DNA of 64,000 bases, from assembly GCA_963806395.1 (NCBI GenBank), contig CAWDYI010000015.1, forward strand, positions 1 through 64,000, read 5' to 3'. Numbering within the stretch: position 1 is the first letter of the stretch; the number at the start of each line of letters is the position of its first letter. The translations under genes were made by a program, and so were the position numbers. The notes under the pieces were generated by a model. The model made no database searches, was not told the origin of the DNA, and saw only the letters and a list, made by a program, of their open reading frames with translations. The DNA is from DASSUW01 sp963806395. GTDB lineage: Bacteria > Actinomycetota > Thermoleophilia > Solirubrobacterales > Solirubrobacteraceae. This document shows positions 8,447-16,880 of this stretch, in pieces.

Positions 8447-9441
8447 CGGACGCCGTGGCTCCCGGACGTTCGACGGCGGTGGGCTGCTCGTTTCCGGGTA
8501 TGCACCACTCGATGCGTTCGAGCGGATTCCACCACGAGGCCGTGTTCTACGCCGGCGACGACGAGTACGTGGCGGGATTGGTTGACGACATCGGCAGCGC
8601 CGTCGACGGCGACGGCGCCGTGCTCGTCGCGGTCGGCGAGGCGAAGGCGGAGCTGCTGCGGGACGCGCTCGGCAGCCGCGCGAACAACGTGCAGTTCGCC
8701 GACATGGCGCAGCTCGGCGGCAACCCGGGGCGCATCATCCCCGCGTGGCGCACGTTCGTCGGCGCCGCGGGCCCAGGCCCGCTCGTCGGCGTCGGCGAGC
8801 CGGTCTGGCCGGGCCGCAGCGACCCCGAGCTGGTGGAGTGCCGGCGTCACGAGGCGCTGCTCAACCTCGCGTTCGACGGGCTCCGCGAGTGGCGGCTGCT
8901 GTGCCCCTACGACGCCGAGGCGCTCGATCCGGCCGTGCTCGAGGATGCACGCCGCAGCCACCCGCACGTGGTCGAGCACCGCGTCCGCCGCCATAGCGAG
9001 CGCTACGTCTCGCCGCAGGCGCTCCTCTCGCTGGACGGCCCTCTCGCGCCGCCACCCGACCGGACCGCGGTGCTCGCCTTCACGGGGCACGATCTCGCGC
9101 TCGTGCGGTCGTTCGTCACCGCCGAGATCGCGCTCGCCGGCTTCAGCCAGGACCGCCTTCCCGATCTCCTGCTGGCGGTCAACGAGCTGGCGTCGAACTC
9201 GCTGCTGCACGGTGGCGGCCGCGGCGTGCTTCGCAGCTGGACCGAGGACGAGACGTTCGTGTGCGAGATCCACGACGGCGGCAGGATCGACGATCTGCTC
9301 GCGGGCCGCGAGCGCCCTTCCGACCTCCAGGGCGACGGGCGCGGGCTGTGGCTGGTGCACCACGTGTGCGACCTCGTCCAGGTTCGCTCGTCGCACACGG
9401 GGAACGTCGTGCGACTCCATATGCGCCTCGGCTCGGTCTAG
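8425..9441 (+). CDS. RsbA-like anti-sigma factor kinase (MEDS + HATPase)
   Basis: 338 residues. Residues 33-185 are a MEDS domain (FHHEAVFYAGDDEYVAGLVDDI... ECRRHEALLNLAF), a putative small-ligand sensor; residues 210-335 form a GHKL ATPase of the anti-sigma kind (LLLAVNELASNSLLHGGG as N-box, DGRGLWLVHHVCD as G-box). Such RsbA-type proteins phosphorylate anti-sigma antagonists or bind alternative sigma factors in stress signalling. A start at 8500 (MHHSMRSSGF) would fit the domain better than 8425. The following gene is a PAS-GGDEF protein, suggesting a shared signalling locus. Confidence 0.82.
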   Translation: MDDPVRLTDAVAPGRSTAVGCSFPGMHHSMRSSGFHHEAVFYAGDDEYVAGLVDDIGSAVDGDGAVLVAVGEAKAELLRDALGSRANNVQFADMAQLGGNPGRIIPAWRTFVGAAGPGPLVGVGEPVWPGRSDPELVECRRHEALLNLAFDGLREWRLLCPYDAEALDPAVLEDARRSHPHVVEHRVRRHSERYVSPQALLSLDGPLAPPPDRTAVLAFTGHDLALVRSFVTAEIALAGFSQDRLPDLLLAVNELASNSLLHGGGRGVLRSWTEDETFVCEIHDGGRIDDLLAGRERPSDLQGDGRGLWLVHHVCDLVQVRSSHTGNVVRLHMRLGSV

Positions 9442-9502
9442 GGGCCTGACCGCATTGCCCATGCGGGCACGCGGCCCTACGCTTGGCGAAGACCCCCCGG
9501 TC

Positions 9503-10729
9503 ATGGATCCCAAGGACGACCCAGGAGGTATCGAGGCGCGGTTTGACGCGAGGTCGCTGCGCGCCGTCCTCGAAGGGCTGCCGGATGCGACCGTGGCGTC
9601 CGCCCGCGACGGCCAGATCGTATTTGTCAACGCGCTCGCCGAGCAGCTGTTCGGCTACACCAGCGAGGAGCTGATCGGCCGCCAGGTCAGCTCGCTGTGG
9701 CCGGTGCGGGTGCGCGAGCGGTACGTCCGCAACATGAATCTGTACTTCGAGACCGAGCACCCGCTGCGTTTCTCGACGGATGCCTGGGGACTCAGGCGCG
9801 ACGGCTCGGAGTTCGTCGGCGAGATGAGCTGGGGGATCGTGGAGACCGTGTCCGGCCCGCTCCTGCTCGCGATCGGGCGCGACATCTCCGAGCGGCGTGC
9901 CGCCGAGATGCGCCTGCGTGCTGTCGCTGCGATGGGCGCGCGGGCGCTGGCCGGCGCCGATCCGGGCGACCTCGCCGGTGAGGCCGTCGAGCTGATACGC
10001 GTGACGCTGCCGGTCGCAGGCGCGGAGGTGCGGCTCGCGGACGGCAACGTGCTGGCCGCGGACGGCGCATCGACGGGGCAGCACGTGCGGCTCGCCGTCG
10101 GCGATGAGGACGAGCTCGTGGCGTGGCTCGAGCGCGAGCTCACGGAGGACGAGCACAGCTTCCTCCAGGCGATCGCGAACACGCTCGCCACCGCACTCGC
10201 GCGCCTGCGCACCGAGCGCCGGATGCGCCACGAGGCGTTGCACGACCCGCTGACCGGGCTGGCCAACCGCACGCTGCTGCGCGATCGGCTCGAGCACGCA
10301 CTCGCGCGGTCGTCCCGTGACGACGCGATCACGGGCGTCCTGTTCATCGACCTCGACGACTTCAAGCTCGTCAACGATGAGCACGGCCACGCTGCCGGCG
10401 ACGCGGTGCTCGTGGAGCTCGCCGCGCGCCTGCGCACGGTCGTACGGCCGGCCGACACCGTCGCGCGGCTCGGCGGCGACGAGTTCGTGGTCGTGTGCGA
10501 GGAGGTCGACGAGGCGGCGGCGCTGGTGCTGGCCGAGCGCCTGCGGGAGGCGGTCCAGCAGCCGGTCACGGTCGCGGACGTCGAGCACTCGCTGACCGCG
10601 AGCATCGGGGTCACGCTCGGTCGCGAGGAGCCCGACACGATGCTCGCCGACGCCGACGCCGCCGTCTACCAGGCCAAGGCGGGCGGCGGCAGCCAGGTCC
10701 AGCTCTTCGACGGCCGCGAAAGCGACTAG
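9503..10729 (+). CDS. PAS-GGDEF diguanylate cyclase
   Basis: 408 residues. A PAS domain occupies ~18-135 (LPDATVASARDGQIVFVN, LFGYTSEELIGR, RDISERRAAE), a short GAF-like linker ~140-235, and a GGDEF domain from ~245 (HDPLTGLANRTLLRDRL). The active-site motif is intact at 324-328 (RLGGDEFVVV), and the inhibitory RxxD site is present exactly five residues before it (R315-P-A-D318), so the enzyme should make cyclic di-GMP and be product-inhibited. No EAL domain. Its stop codon shares a CTAG with the convergent TetR gene. Confidence 0.92.
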   Translation: MDPKDDPGGIEARFDARSLRAVLEGLPDATVASARDGQIVFVNALAEQLFGYTSEELIGRQVSSLWPVRVRERYVRNMNLYFETEHPLRFSTDAWGLRRDGSEFVGEMSWGIVETVSGPLLLAIGRDISERRAAEMRLRAVAAMGARALAGADPGDLAGEAVELIRVTLPVAGAEVRLADGNVLAADGASTGQHVRLAVGDEDELVAWLERELTEDEHSFLQAIANTLATALARLRTERRMRHEALHDPLTGLANRTLLRDRLEHALARSSRDDAITGVLFIDLDDFKLVNDEHGHAAGDAVLVELAARLRTVVRPADTVARLGGDEFVVVCEEVDEAAALVLAERLREAVQQPVTVADVEHSLTASIGVTLGREEPDTMLADADAAVYQAKAGGGSQVQLFDGRESD

Positions 10730-11313
10730 TCCGCGAGGCCGTCGAGCAGGCGGTCGATCACCGCGTCGACCTCCTCGCGCGCGGCACTGCGATCGTCGGC
10801 GCGGGCGACGAGCATCGCCCCTTCGTCGAGCGCGCCGATCAGCAGGTGGGCGAGCGCCGTCACGGGTTGGCGCGCGATCGCCCCGCTCTCCATCCCTGCC
10901 TCCAGGACGCTCGTCACGAGGCCGAGCCCGTGGCGCAGGCCGATCTCGCGCCACCGCTCCCACCCCAGGACGGCCGGCGCGTCGAGCAGCAGGAGGCGCT
11001 CGACGGCGGGGTCGGCGCAGATCGTCAGGAACGCGTGCGCGCCGGCGCGCAGCGCCTCCAGCGGGCCGTCCGCGCTGACCGCCTGCGCGGCCACGTGCGC
11101 GGTCGTCTCGGCCTCGACCTCCTCCACGACGGCCTCGAACAGCGCCTCCTTGTCGCGGAACTGGTGGTAGAGCGCCCCGCGCGTGACGCCGGCGGCGCGC
11201 ACGATCTCCTCCGTGCCGACGGCGGCGTAGCCGCGCTCGGCGAAGAGCGCGCGGGCATGCGCGAGCAGCCGCTCTCGCATGACCCTGGATCGTTCGACAT
11301 GCTTGTTTTCCAT
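10726..11313 (-). CDS. TetR-family transcriptional repressor
   Basis: 195 residues with a canonical N-terminal helix-turn-helix (RERLLAHARALFAERGY, GTEEIVRAAGVTRGALYHQF). The C-terminal ligand domain is generic. It is divergent from the alpha/beta-hydrolase gene at 11372, and a perfect inverted repeat sits between them at 11311-11325, overlapping this gene's first possible ATG. If translation instead starts at 11280 (MRERLL), the repeat lies fully upstream, which would suit an operator. Likely represses itself and the hydrolase. Confidence 0.92.
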   Translation of the reverse strand: MENKHVERSRVMRERLLAHARALFAERGYAAVGTEEIVRAAGVTRGALYHQFRDKEALFEAVVEEVEAETTAHVAAQAVSADGPLEALRAGAHAFLTICADPAVERLLLLDAPAVLGWERWREIGLRHGLGLVTSVLEAGMESGAIARQPVTALAHLLIGALDEGAMLVARADDRSAAREEVDAVIDRLLDGLAD

Positions 11314-11325
11314 ACAGTGTGTATG
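11311..11325. promoter_or_regulatory. Probable TetR operator
   Basis: CATACA-GTG-TGTATG: a perfect 6-bp inverted repeat with a 3-bp spacer, AT-rich against a ~70% GC background, in the gap between a TetR gene and its divergent neighbour. The size and symmetry fit TetR-type operators, and a TetR bound here would block transcription in both directions. Confidence 0.6.
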
Positions 11326-11371
11326 TAATCTCGTATTGGCTGCACGTAATCTAACGCGAACCGAGGACGTA

Positions 11372-12211
11372 ATGCCGGAGATCGCACTGCCGCAGGGAAC
11401 GATCCACTACCGCGACGAGGGGTCCGGCCCCACGCTGGTGTTCATCCACGGGGCGCTGGTCGACGGCCGGCTGTGGGACCCGGTGGTCGAGCGGCTGGCG
11501 GCGCAAGCGCGCTGCATCGTTCCCGACCTGCCGCTCGGCTCGCACCGGTCGGCCATGCGCCCGGACGCCGATCTGAGCCCGCACGGTCTCGCGCGGCTGA
11601 TCGCGGACCTGCTCGCCGCGCTCGACGTCGAGGACGTCACGCTGATCGGCAACGACACCGGCGGCGCGCTCTGCCAGCTGGTGGCGGTCCGGCATCCCGA
11701 GCGCCTCGGGCGGCTCGTTCTCACGAACTGCGACGCGTTCGAGAACTTCCCGCCGAAGGCGTTCCGGCCGCTCGTGTGGGCAGCTCGCGCCCGCGTGCTG
11801 ACGGCGGCGCTGCAGCCGCTCCGGTTCGCACGGCTCCGCCGCCTGCCGTTCGCGTACGGCCTGCTCACCAAGCGGCCGGTCCCGGACGCGCTGCTCGACC
11901 GCTGGACGCGGCCGTTCCTGAGCGACGCCGGCGTGCGCCGCGACACGCGCAAGCTGCTCGCCGGCGTCGACCCCGGCATGCTGCTCGACAACGCCGCACG
12001 GCTCGCCGAGTTCGATCGCCCGGTCCTGCTCGCCTGGGCCGTCCGCGACCCGTTCTTCCCGATCGAGGACGCCCGCCGGCTCGCCGCGATCTTCCCCGAT
12101 GCGCGGCTCGCCGAGATCCCCGACGCGCGCGCATTCGTCAGCTGGGACCAGCCCGACCGCCTCGCCGAGCTGCTGCGCGAGTTCGTGCCGCAGTCCGCCG
12201 TCGCCGCGTAG
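11372..12211 (+). CDS. Alpha/beta-hydrolase with dehalogenase-type aspartate elbow
   Basis: 279 residues from the ATG at 11372. The fold is clear: FIHGALVDGRLWDPVV (oxyanion region) and the nucleophile elbow GNDTGG with Asp94-95 in place of serine, as in haloalkane/fluoroacetate dehalogenases and related epoxide-hydrolase-like enzymes. The late acid is plausible in RDPFFP. The usual catalytic histidine, expected in an (A/G)HF motif near residue 250, reads RAF in DARAFVSWDQPDRL, so the triad seems incomplete. It is probably under the divergent TetR. Confidence 0.8.
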   Translation: MPEIALPQGTIHYRDEGSGPTLVFIHGALVDGRLWDPVVERLAAQARCIVPDLPLGSHRSAMRPDADLSPHGLARLIADLLAALDVEDVTLIGNDTGGALCQLVAVRHPERLGRLVLTNCDAFENFPPKAFRPLVWAARARVLTAALQPLRFARLRRLPFAYGLLTKRPVPDALLDRWTRPFLSDAGVRRDTRKLLAGVDPGMLLDNAARLAEFDRPVLLAWAVRDPFFPIEDARRLAAIFPDARLAEIPDARAFVSWDQPDRLAELLREFVPQSAVAA

Positions 12212-12225
12212 TGGCGGGCCCGGCC

Positions 12226-12443
12226 AACGTCAACTGCGCTGGGTGGGGAGGTGGTGGGCCATGGGGTGGCTGCGAGGGTGCATAACGTCACACTCGTCCA
12301 CACCGGAATCCGGTCGTGTGCAGAAATGCACGCTATAGGAGCACAACTGCACACTCGCGGATTTGGACACGCTCGAGTGTGCAGTTATGCACCCTTGCAC
12401 TCGCCCACGGCCCACCACTTCCCCACCCAGCGGGGTTGACGTT
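12226..12443. repeat. Large imperfect inverted repeat with nested palindromic units
   Basis: The left arm (12226-12296) and right arm (12374-12443) are ~70-bp inverted copies with roughly 85% identity and one indel, separated by 77 bp. The outer ends are AACGTCAAC / GTTGACGTT. Inside, the short unit GTGCATAACTGCACACTCG or close variants occurs four times in alternating orientation (around 12279, 12315, 12341 and 12377). It fills the gap between two + strand genes and codes for nothing convincing. It could be a miniature inverted-repeat element, a REP/BIME-like repeat or a large RNA hairpin. Confidence 0.8.
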
Positions 12444-12489
12444 CGCCGACCGCACGCGCGGGGACCGGTCCTTTCGGTTGGCTACCGTC

Positions 12490-13041
12490 ATGCGGGTGCC
12501 CGCCCTCGCCCCCGGCGACCCGTTCCCGAACCTGAGCCTGCGCACCGTCGACGGTGACGTCGAGCTGCGCGAGCGCTGGGAGCGCGGGCCCCTCGTCGTG
12601 ATGTTCATGCGCCACTTCGGCTGCACGTTCTGCCGTGAGCACCTGATCAAGATGGGGCGCGCGTTCGGCGACTTCGAAGCAGCCGGAGCCGACGTGGTCG
12701 CCGTCTTCCAGTACGACGCGCAGGCGACCCAGCGGTTCTGCGACGGCCGCGACGTCCCGTTCGACTGCCTCGGCGACCCCGACCGCGAGGCGTACGCCGC
12801 CGTCAGCCTGGAGCGCGGGAACGCGGCCCAGATCGTGAACCCGAAGGTCGCGATCCGCTTCCTCGGCGCCGCGCGCCATGGCGTGTTCGGCGGCCCGCCC
12901 CAGGGCGGCGACGTCGCGCAGCTGCCCGGCACGTTCGTCGTCGGCCGCGACGGGCATGTCGTGCTCGCGCACTACAGCCGCAGCTCGGCCGACAACCCGG
13001 CCGTCGGTGACGTGCTCGGCGCGGTCCGCTCAGCGGCCTAG
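12490..13041 (+). CDS. Peroxiredoxin-like (AhpC/TSA family) protein
   Basis: 183 residues from the ATG at 12490. The thioredoxin-like core is evident: PFPNLSLRTVDGDVEL, then FMRHFGCTFCREH with a CxxC where the peroxidatic cysteine lies, and LPGTFVVGRDGHVVLAHYS near the C-terminus. This is the AhpC-TSA_2 or DUF899-like branch, predicted to reduce peroxides or act as a thiol oxidoreductase. Its stop codon shares CTAG with the convergent kinase gene. Confidence 0.82.
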   Translation: MRVPALAPGDPFPNLSLRTVDGDVELRERWERGPLVVMFMRHFGCTFCREHLIKMGRAFGDFEAAGADVVAVFQYDAQATQRFCDGRDVPFDCLGDPDREAYAAVSLERGNAAQIVNPKVAIRFLGAARHGVFGGPPQGGDVAQLPGTFVVGRDGHVVLAHYSRSSADNPAVGDVLGAVRSAA

Positions 13042-15074
13042 CAGGGGATGTCCGCGCGCACCGTCGTGCCGGCCCCCTCGGGGCTGTCGAGCACGAGCCG
13101 GCCGCCGAGTGCCTCGACGCGGTCGGCGAGCCCGCGCAGGCCCGAGCCGCGATCGGTGACGGCGCCGCCGATGCCGTCGTCGGCCACCTCAATGCGCGTC
13201 ACGCCGTCGCTGCGGCTGATGTCGACCCGGACCTCGGTCGCGTTCGCGTACTTCGCCGCGTTCGTCAGCGCCTCGGCGACGACGTAGTAGGCCGCCGCCT
13301 CGACCTGCTCGGGCAGCCGGTCGTCGATGCCGATCGCGATCGCCACCGGCAGCGACGCGCGGGAGGCGAGCGCCTCGATCGCCGGCTCGAGCCCGCGATC
13401 GCTGAGGATCGCCGGGTGGATGCCGCGCGCCAGCTCGCGCAGCTCCTCGAGCGCCTGGGCGAGCTCCTCTCCGGCGCGGTCGAACGCCGCGCGTGAGTCG
13501 GGATCGTCTGCGCAGCGGCGGGCCGCGAGCCGGAGGTTGAGCGAGAGCGACACGAGCCGCTGCTGCGCACCGTCGTGGAGATTGCGCTCGAGCCGGCGGC
13601 GCTCGCCGTCGCCCGCCTCGACGATCCGCTGGCGCGACGCCGCGAGATCGGCGCGCGCCTGCGCGTTTGCGATCGCCTGGGCGGCGAGCTCGGCGAAGTC
13701 CGCGATCCGCTGCTCGGCGCCCTCGGCGAACGGCTCCGGATGCACGCTGGAGACGAGCACGGCGCCCCACAGGCGGCCGCCGAGCGTCACCGGCGCGCCG
13801 ACGGCGGACTTGAACCCGAGCTCGCGCAACTGCGCCGCAAGCGTGCCGGACATGCCCTCGTAGCTGTCGACGCGCACCGGCCGGCCCGTCTGCCAGACGC
13901 GTGCTGCAGCCGTGTCACCGTCCAGCCGGACGACGTTGCCGACCGGGACGCTGCGCACGCCCGCCTCACTCCAGCCGCCGACCACGGTCGCGGTCCCGTC
14001 GCCCTCGTAGCGGACCATGTTCGACGTCTGCGCGTGCAGCAGGCGACCGACCTCCTCGATCACGAGGCCGAACACGTCGCCCGGGACGCGCTCGGCCGCC
14101 ACCGCGGTGGCGACGCGCCGCAGCGCCGCCTGCTCGGCCGCCAGCTGGCGCAACGCCAGGTCGGCCGCCTTGCGCTCGCTGACGTCGCGCATGTAACCGC
14201 AGAACACCGGCGGTCCGGGGAGGTCGGGGCGCGTGATCGCCAGCTCGACCGGGAACTCGGTGCCGTCCGCGCGCATCCCCGGCAGCTCGATCGGATGTTT
14301 GATGCGCGACCGCCCGGTCTCGACGTACCGCTCGACGCCCCGGCGATGGGCTTCGCGCAGCGCCGGCGGCACGATCAGCTCGGCCAGCTCGTTGCCGACC
14401 ATCTCCGCCGCGGTGTACCCGAACGTCCGCTCCGTCGCCTCGTTGGCCTCCACCACGATCCCGTTGTGGTCCATCATCACCACGCAGTCGAACGCGGCGT
14501 TGAGGATCGCCGTCTTGCGCGCGTCGCTCTCCAGGACGGCCTGCTGCGCGCGGCAGCGTTCGACGAACTGCCCGATCTGCGAGCCAAGGCTGCCCATCGT
14601 GTTGAGCAGGTCGTCGTCGAGCTCGCGCCGCTCGGAGACGAAGAACTCCACGACCGCGATCAGGCCGGTGGTGCCCCGCACCGGAAACGCGAAGCCCGAG
14701 CTGAGGCCGTCCGCGGCGGCCGCCGCGGCGCGAGGGAAGCTGCCGTCGGCCCCGACATCGGCGACCCAGGCGGGCTCGAGCGCCGCCCAGACGCGGCCGG
14801 GCAGGCCCTCTCCGGGGCCCAGCCCCGCGGCACGGCTCTTGGCCACGAACCCGTCCACCGCGGCGCGCGGCCCCGTCCATATCTCGTGACACGTGAGCGC
14901 GTCGCCGTCCGGCACCCAGACGACGCCGACGTCCCACGCCAGCGACTCGCCGACCGCCGCCAGCAGCTGCGGATACGCCTCCGCCTCACCCGCCGCCGAC
15001 GCGAGCACGCGCGACACCGCGTGCTCGGTCCGGAGCAGAACGGTGACGTCCGAGCGCTGAACGGGCGGGCACAT
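13038..15074 (-). CDS. GAF-PAS-GAF sensor histidine kinase (NarL-type)
   Basis: 678 residues, soluble. Domain order: GAF (~15-175), PAS (~190-305, FDCVVMMDHNGIVVEANEA ... FGYTAAEMVG), GAF (~320-465), HisKA_3 dimerisation box with the phospho-acceptor His in ERRRLERNLHDGAQQRL, and a HATPase (EALTNAAKYANATEV, DDGIGG, GSGLRGLADRVEALGG). It should phosphorylate a NarL/FixJ-type regulator, but none is encoded beside it, so it is an orphan kinase. It ends at a CTAG shared with the peroxiredoxin-like gene, and its ATG overlaps an upstream ATG of the divergent HD gene. Confidence 0.93.
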   Translation of the reverse strand: MCPPVQRSDVTVLLRTEHAVSRVLASAAGEAEAYPQLLAAVGESLAWDVGVVWVPDGDALTCHEIWTGPRAAVDGFVAKSRAAGLGPGEGLPGRVWAALEPAWVADVGADGSFPRAAAAAADGLSSGFAFPVRGTTGLIAVVEFFVSERRELDDDLLNTMGSLGSQIGQFVERCRAQQAVLESDARKTAILNAAFDCVVMMDHNGIVVEANEATERTFGYTAAEMVGNELAELIVPPALREAHRRGVERYVETGRSRIKHPIELPGMRADGTEFPVELAITRPDLPGPPVFCGYMRDVSERKAADLALRQLAAEQAALRRVATAVAAERVPGDVFGLVIEEVGRLLHAQTSNMVRYEGDGTATVVGGWSEAGVRSVPVGNVVRLDGDTAAARVWQTGRPVRVDSYEGMSGTLAAQLRELGFKSAVGAPVTLGGRLWGAVLVSSVHPEPFAEGAEQRIADFAELAAQAIANAQARADLAASRQRIVEAGDGERRRLERNLHDGAQQRLVSLSLNLRLAARRCADDPDSRAAFDRAGEELAQALEELRELARGIHPAILSDRGLEPAIEALASRASLPVAIAIGIDDRLPEQVEAAAYYVVAEALTNAAKYANATEVRVDISRSDGVTRIEVADDGIGGAVTDRGSGLRGLADRVEALGGRLVLDSPEGAGTTVRADIPC

Positions 15075-15180
15075 GACGAGGCGAGACTGGCAGATCCTGT
15101 TTCATGGCGGTGTGCCCGACATCCCGAACCCCGACGCGCCGCCGAGCCAGCGCCCGGCGCCCCCGGTGGCGGTCGCCGCG

Positions 15181-15951
15181 ATGCGCATCCACGCGCCGAG
15201 CGAGCGCAACCGCAAGCTCGCACGGATGCTGGCCGCGGCGAACGCCAGCACCCAGCTGAAAGCGCGCTGGCACGCCGCGCAGGTCACAGCCGAGCGGCTC
15301 GGCATGAGCGACCACTCGTGGGTCCACCTCCAGATCGTGCTCAACAGCGCCCTGCGCCTCTACCGGCTGCTCAAGCGCGCCGGCGTGCGATCGTCGGTGG
15401 AGATCGACTACTCGCTCACGCCCTCGGACGCAGAAGTCGTGATCGCCGGCGGCTGTCTGCTGCACGACCTCGGGATGTCGATCCACCGGGTCGACCACGA
15501 GTCCTACAGCCTGTTCCTCGCCGCCGACCACCTCGACGAGCTGCTCGCCGACGTGTACGAGGAGCCGGAGCGGACGGTCGTGGCGTCCGAGATCATGCAC
15601 GCGATCATCGGCCACCGCAGCGGCGGGCGGCCGCTCACGCTCGAGGCGGGGATCGTGCGGGTGGCCGACGCGCTCGACATGGAGCACGGCCGCTCCCGCG
15701 TCTCGCTGGAGACGCACCTGCCGAACATCCATTCGCTGTCGGCGGCGGCGATCGACGAGGTCCGGATCGTCCCCGGCGAGCAGCGCACGATCCGGATCGA
15801 GGTCGAGATGAACAACTCGGCCGGCGTGTTCCAGGTCGACGAGCTGCTCGCGACGAAGCTCCGCGGGTCGGGGCTCGAGGACCACGTCGAGATCGTGGCC
15901 CGGATCGAGGCCGAGCACGAGAAGCGACTGCTGCAGGTGTACCGGATCTAG
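15181..15951 (+). CDS. HD-domain phosphohydrolase-like protein
   Basis: 256 residues from the ATG at 15181 (MRIHAPSERNRKL). An earlier ATG at 15073 overlaps the divergent kinase start and adds a Pro-rich tail, so it is less likely. The HD signature is present as GGCLLHDLGMSIHRVDHE, with further histidines in IMHAIIGHRSGG and the aspartate in RVADALDMEHG, consistent with a metal-dependent phosphohydrolase. The C-terminal ~70 residues form a beta-rich extension. Substrate unknown. Stop codon shared (CTAG) with the convergent M48 gene. Confidence 0.8.
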   Translation: MRIHAPSERNRKLARMLAAANASTQLKARWHAAQVTAERLGMSDHSWVHLQIVLNSALRLYRLLKRAGVRSSVEIDYSLTPSDAEVVIAGGCLLHDLGMSIHRVDHESYSLFLAADHLDELLADVYEEPERTVVASEIMHAIIGHRSGGRPLTLEAGIVRVADALDMEHGRSRVSLETHLPNIHSLSAAAIDEVRIVPGEQRTIRIEVEMNNSAGVFQVDELLATKLRGSGLEDHVEIVARIEAEHEKRLLQVYRI

Positions 15952-16835
15952 CGCGCGGCCTGGAGCCGCGACTCCAGGCGCTCGAGCCGGGCGATCCGCG
16001 CCTGCAGCGACGGATGCGTGGCCGGGAGCGGCGGGCCGCTTCGCCAGTTGTGGCTGCGGGCGACCGGGAGCAGGTGGAACGGGTCGCGGGCGGCGACCGC
16101 GCGGAGGTCCTTCGACGGCATCGCCATCACGCCGTCGGACACCTTCATCAGCGCCGAGGCGAGCGCGGCGGGGTTCCCGGTGAGGGAGACGGCGCCGGCG
16201 TCGGCGGCGAACTCGCGGTAGCGCGACAGCGCGCGCGTGCCGATGCTGCTCAGCCATCCGATCGCGATCGCGACGATGCCGCCGGCCTGCAGCAGCCACC
16301 ATCCACCGCCGCGGATCACGCGCGTGCCGCCGCCGAGCAGCACGGCCCCCGGGCCGCCGACGACGGTCATGACCGTCGCGTCGCGATGGGCGACGTGTGC
16401 GAGCTCGTGCGCGACGACCGCCTCCAGCTCGCTCCACTCGAGCCGCTCGAGCAGGCCCTCGGTGACGTGCAGCCGGGAGTGGCCGCGGCCGAGGCTCACG
16501 ATCCAGCTGTTCGGCTGCTTCTCGTCCTCGACGACGATCCGCGGCTTGGCGAGGTCGGCGACGACGCACAGGCGCTCGACGATCGCGTGCAGCTCGGGCG
16601 CGTCCGACGGCTCGACCTCGCGGCCCTGGACCGCCGCCGCCCGCTCGCGCACAGCGGTGTAGGTGCCGACGACCAGCGCGATGCCGACCGCTCCGATCAT
16701 CTTCCACGGCGCGAGCAGGACGACCGCCCCGAGCGCCGCCACCAGCACCGCGGGCGTCATCACGGCCGCCGTGAACATGCGCGCGGTCAGGCCGTGGTCG
16801 GTCGGGAACAGCTCGCGACGGCTGCGGGCGCGCAC
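15948..16835 (-). CDS. M48-family (HtpX-like) membrane metalloprotease
   Basis: 295 residues. Two N-terminal membrane helices (~20-60), then the zinc motif HELAH at 143-147 in EAVVAHELAHVAHRDATV, two more hydrophobic helices, and the third-ligand region SRYREFAADAGAVSLTG. The C-terminal THPSLQARIARLERL is typical of HtpX. The family degrades misfolded membrane proteins in the cytoplasmic membrane. It follows the MocR regulator by 45 bp on the same strand. Confidence 0.92.
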   Translation of the reverse strand: MRARSRRELFPTDHGLTARMFTAAVMTPAVLVAALGAVVLLAPWKMIGAVGIALVVGTYTAVRERAAAVQGREVEPSDAPELHAIVERLCVVADLAKPRIVVEDEKQPNSWIVSLGRGHSRLHVTEGLLERLEWSELEAVVAHELAHVAHRDATVMTVVGGPGAVLLGGGTRVIRGGGWWLLQAGGIVAIAIGWLSSIGTRALSRYREFAADAGAVSLTGNPAALASALMKVSDGVMAMPSKDLRAVAARDPFHLLPVARSHNWRSGPPLPATHPSLQARIARLERLESRLQAAR

Positions 16836-16880
16836 ACGTCGATCGTAGCTCGCGGAACCCGAACGATCAGGTTCTTTTCT

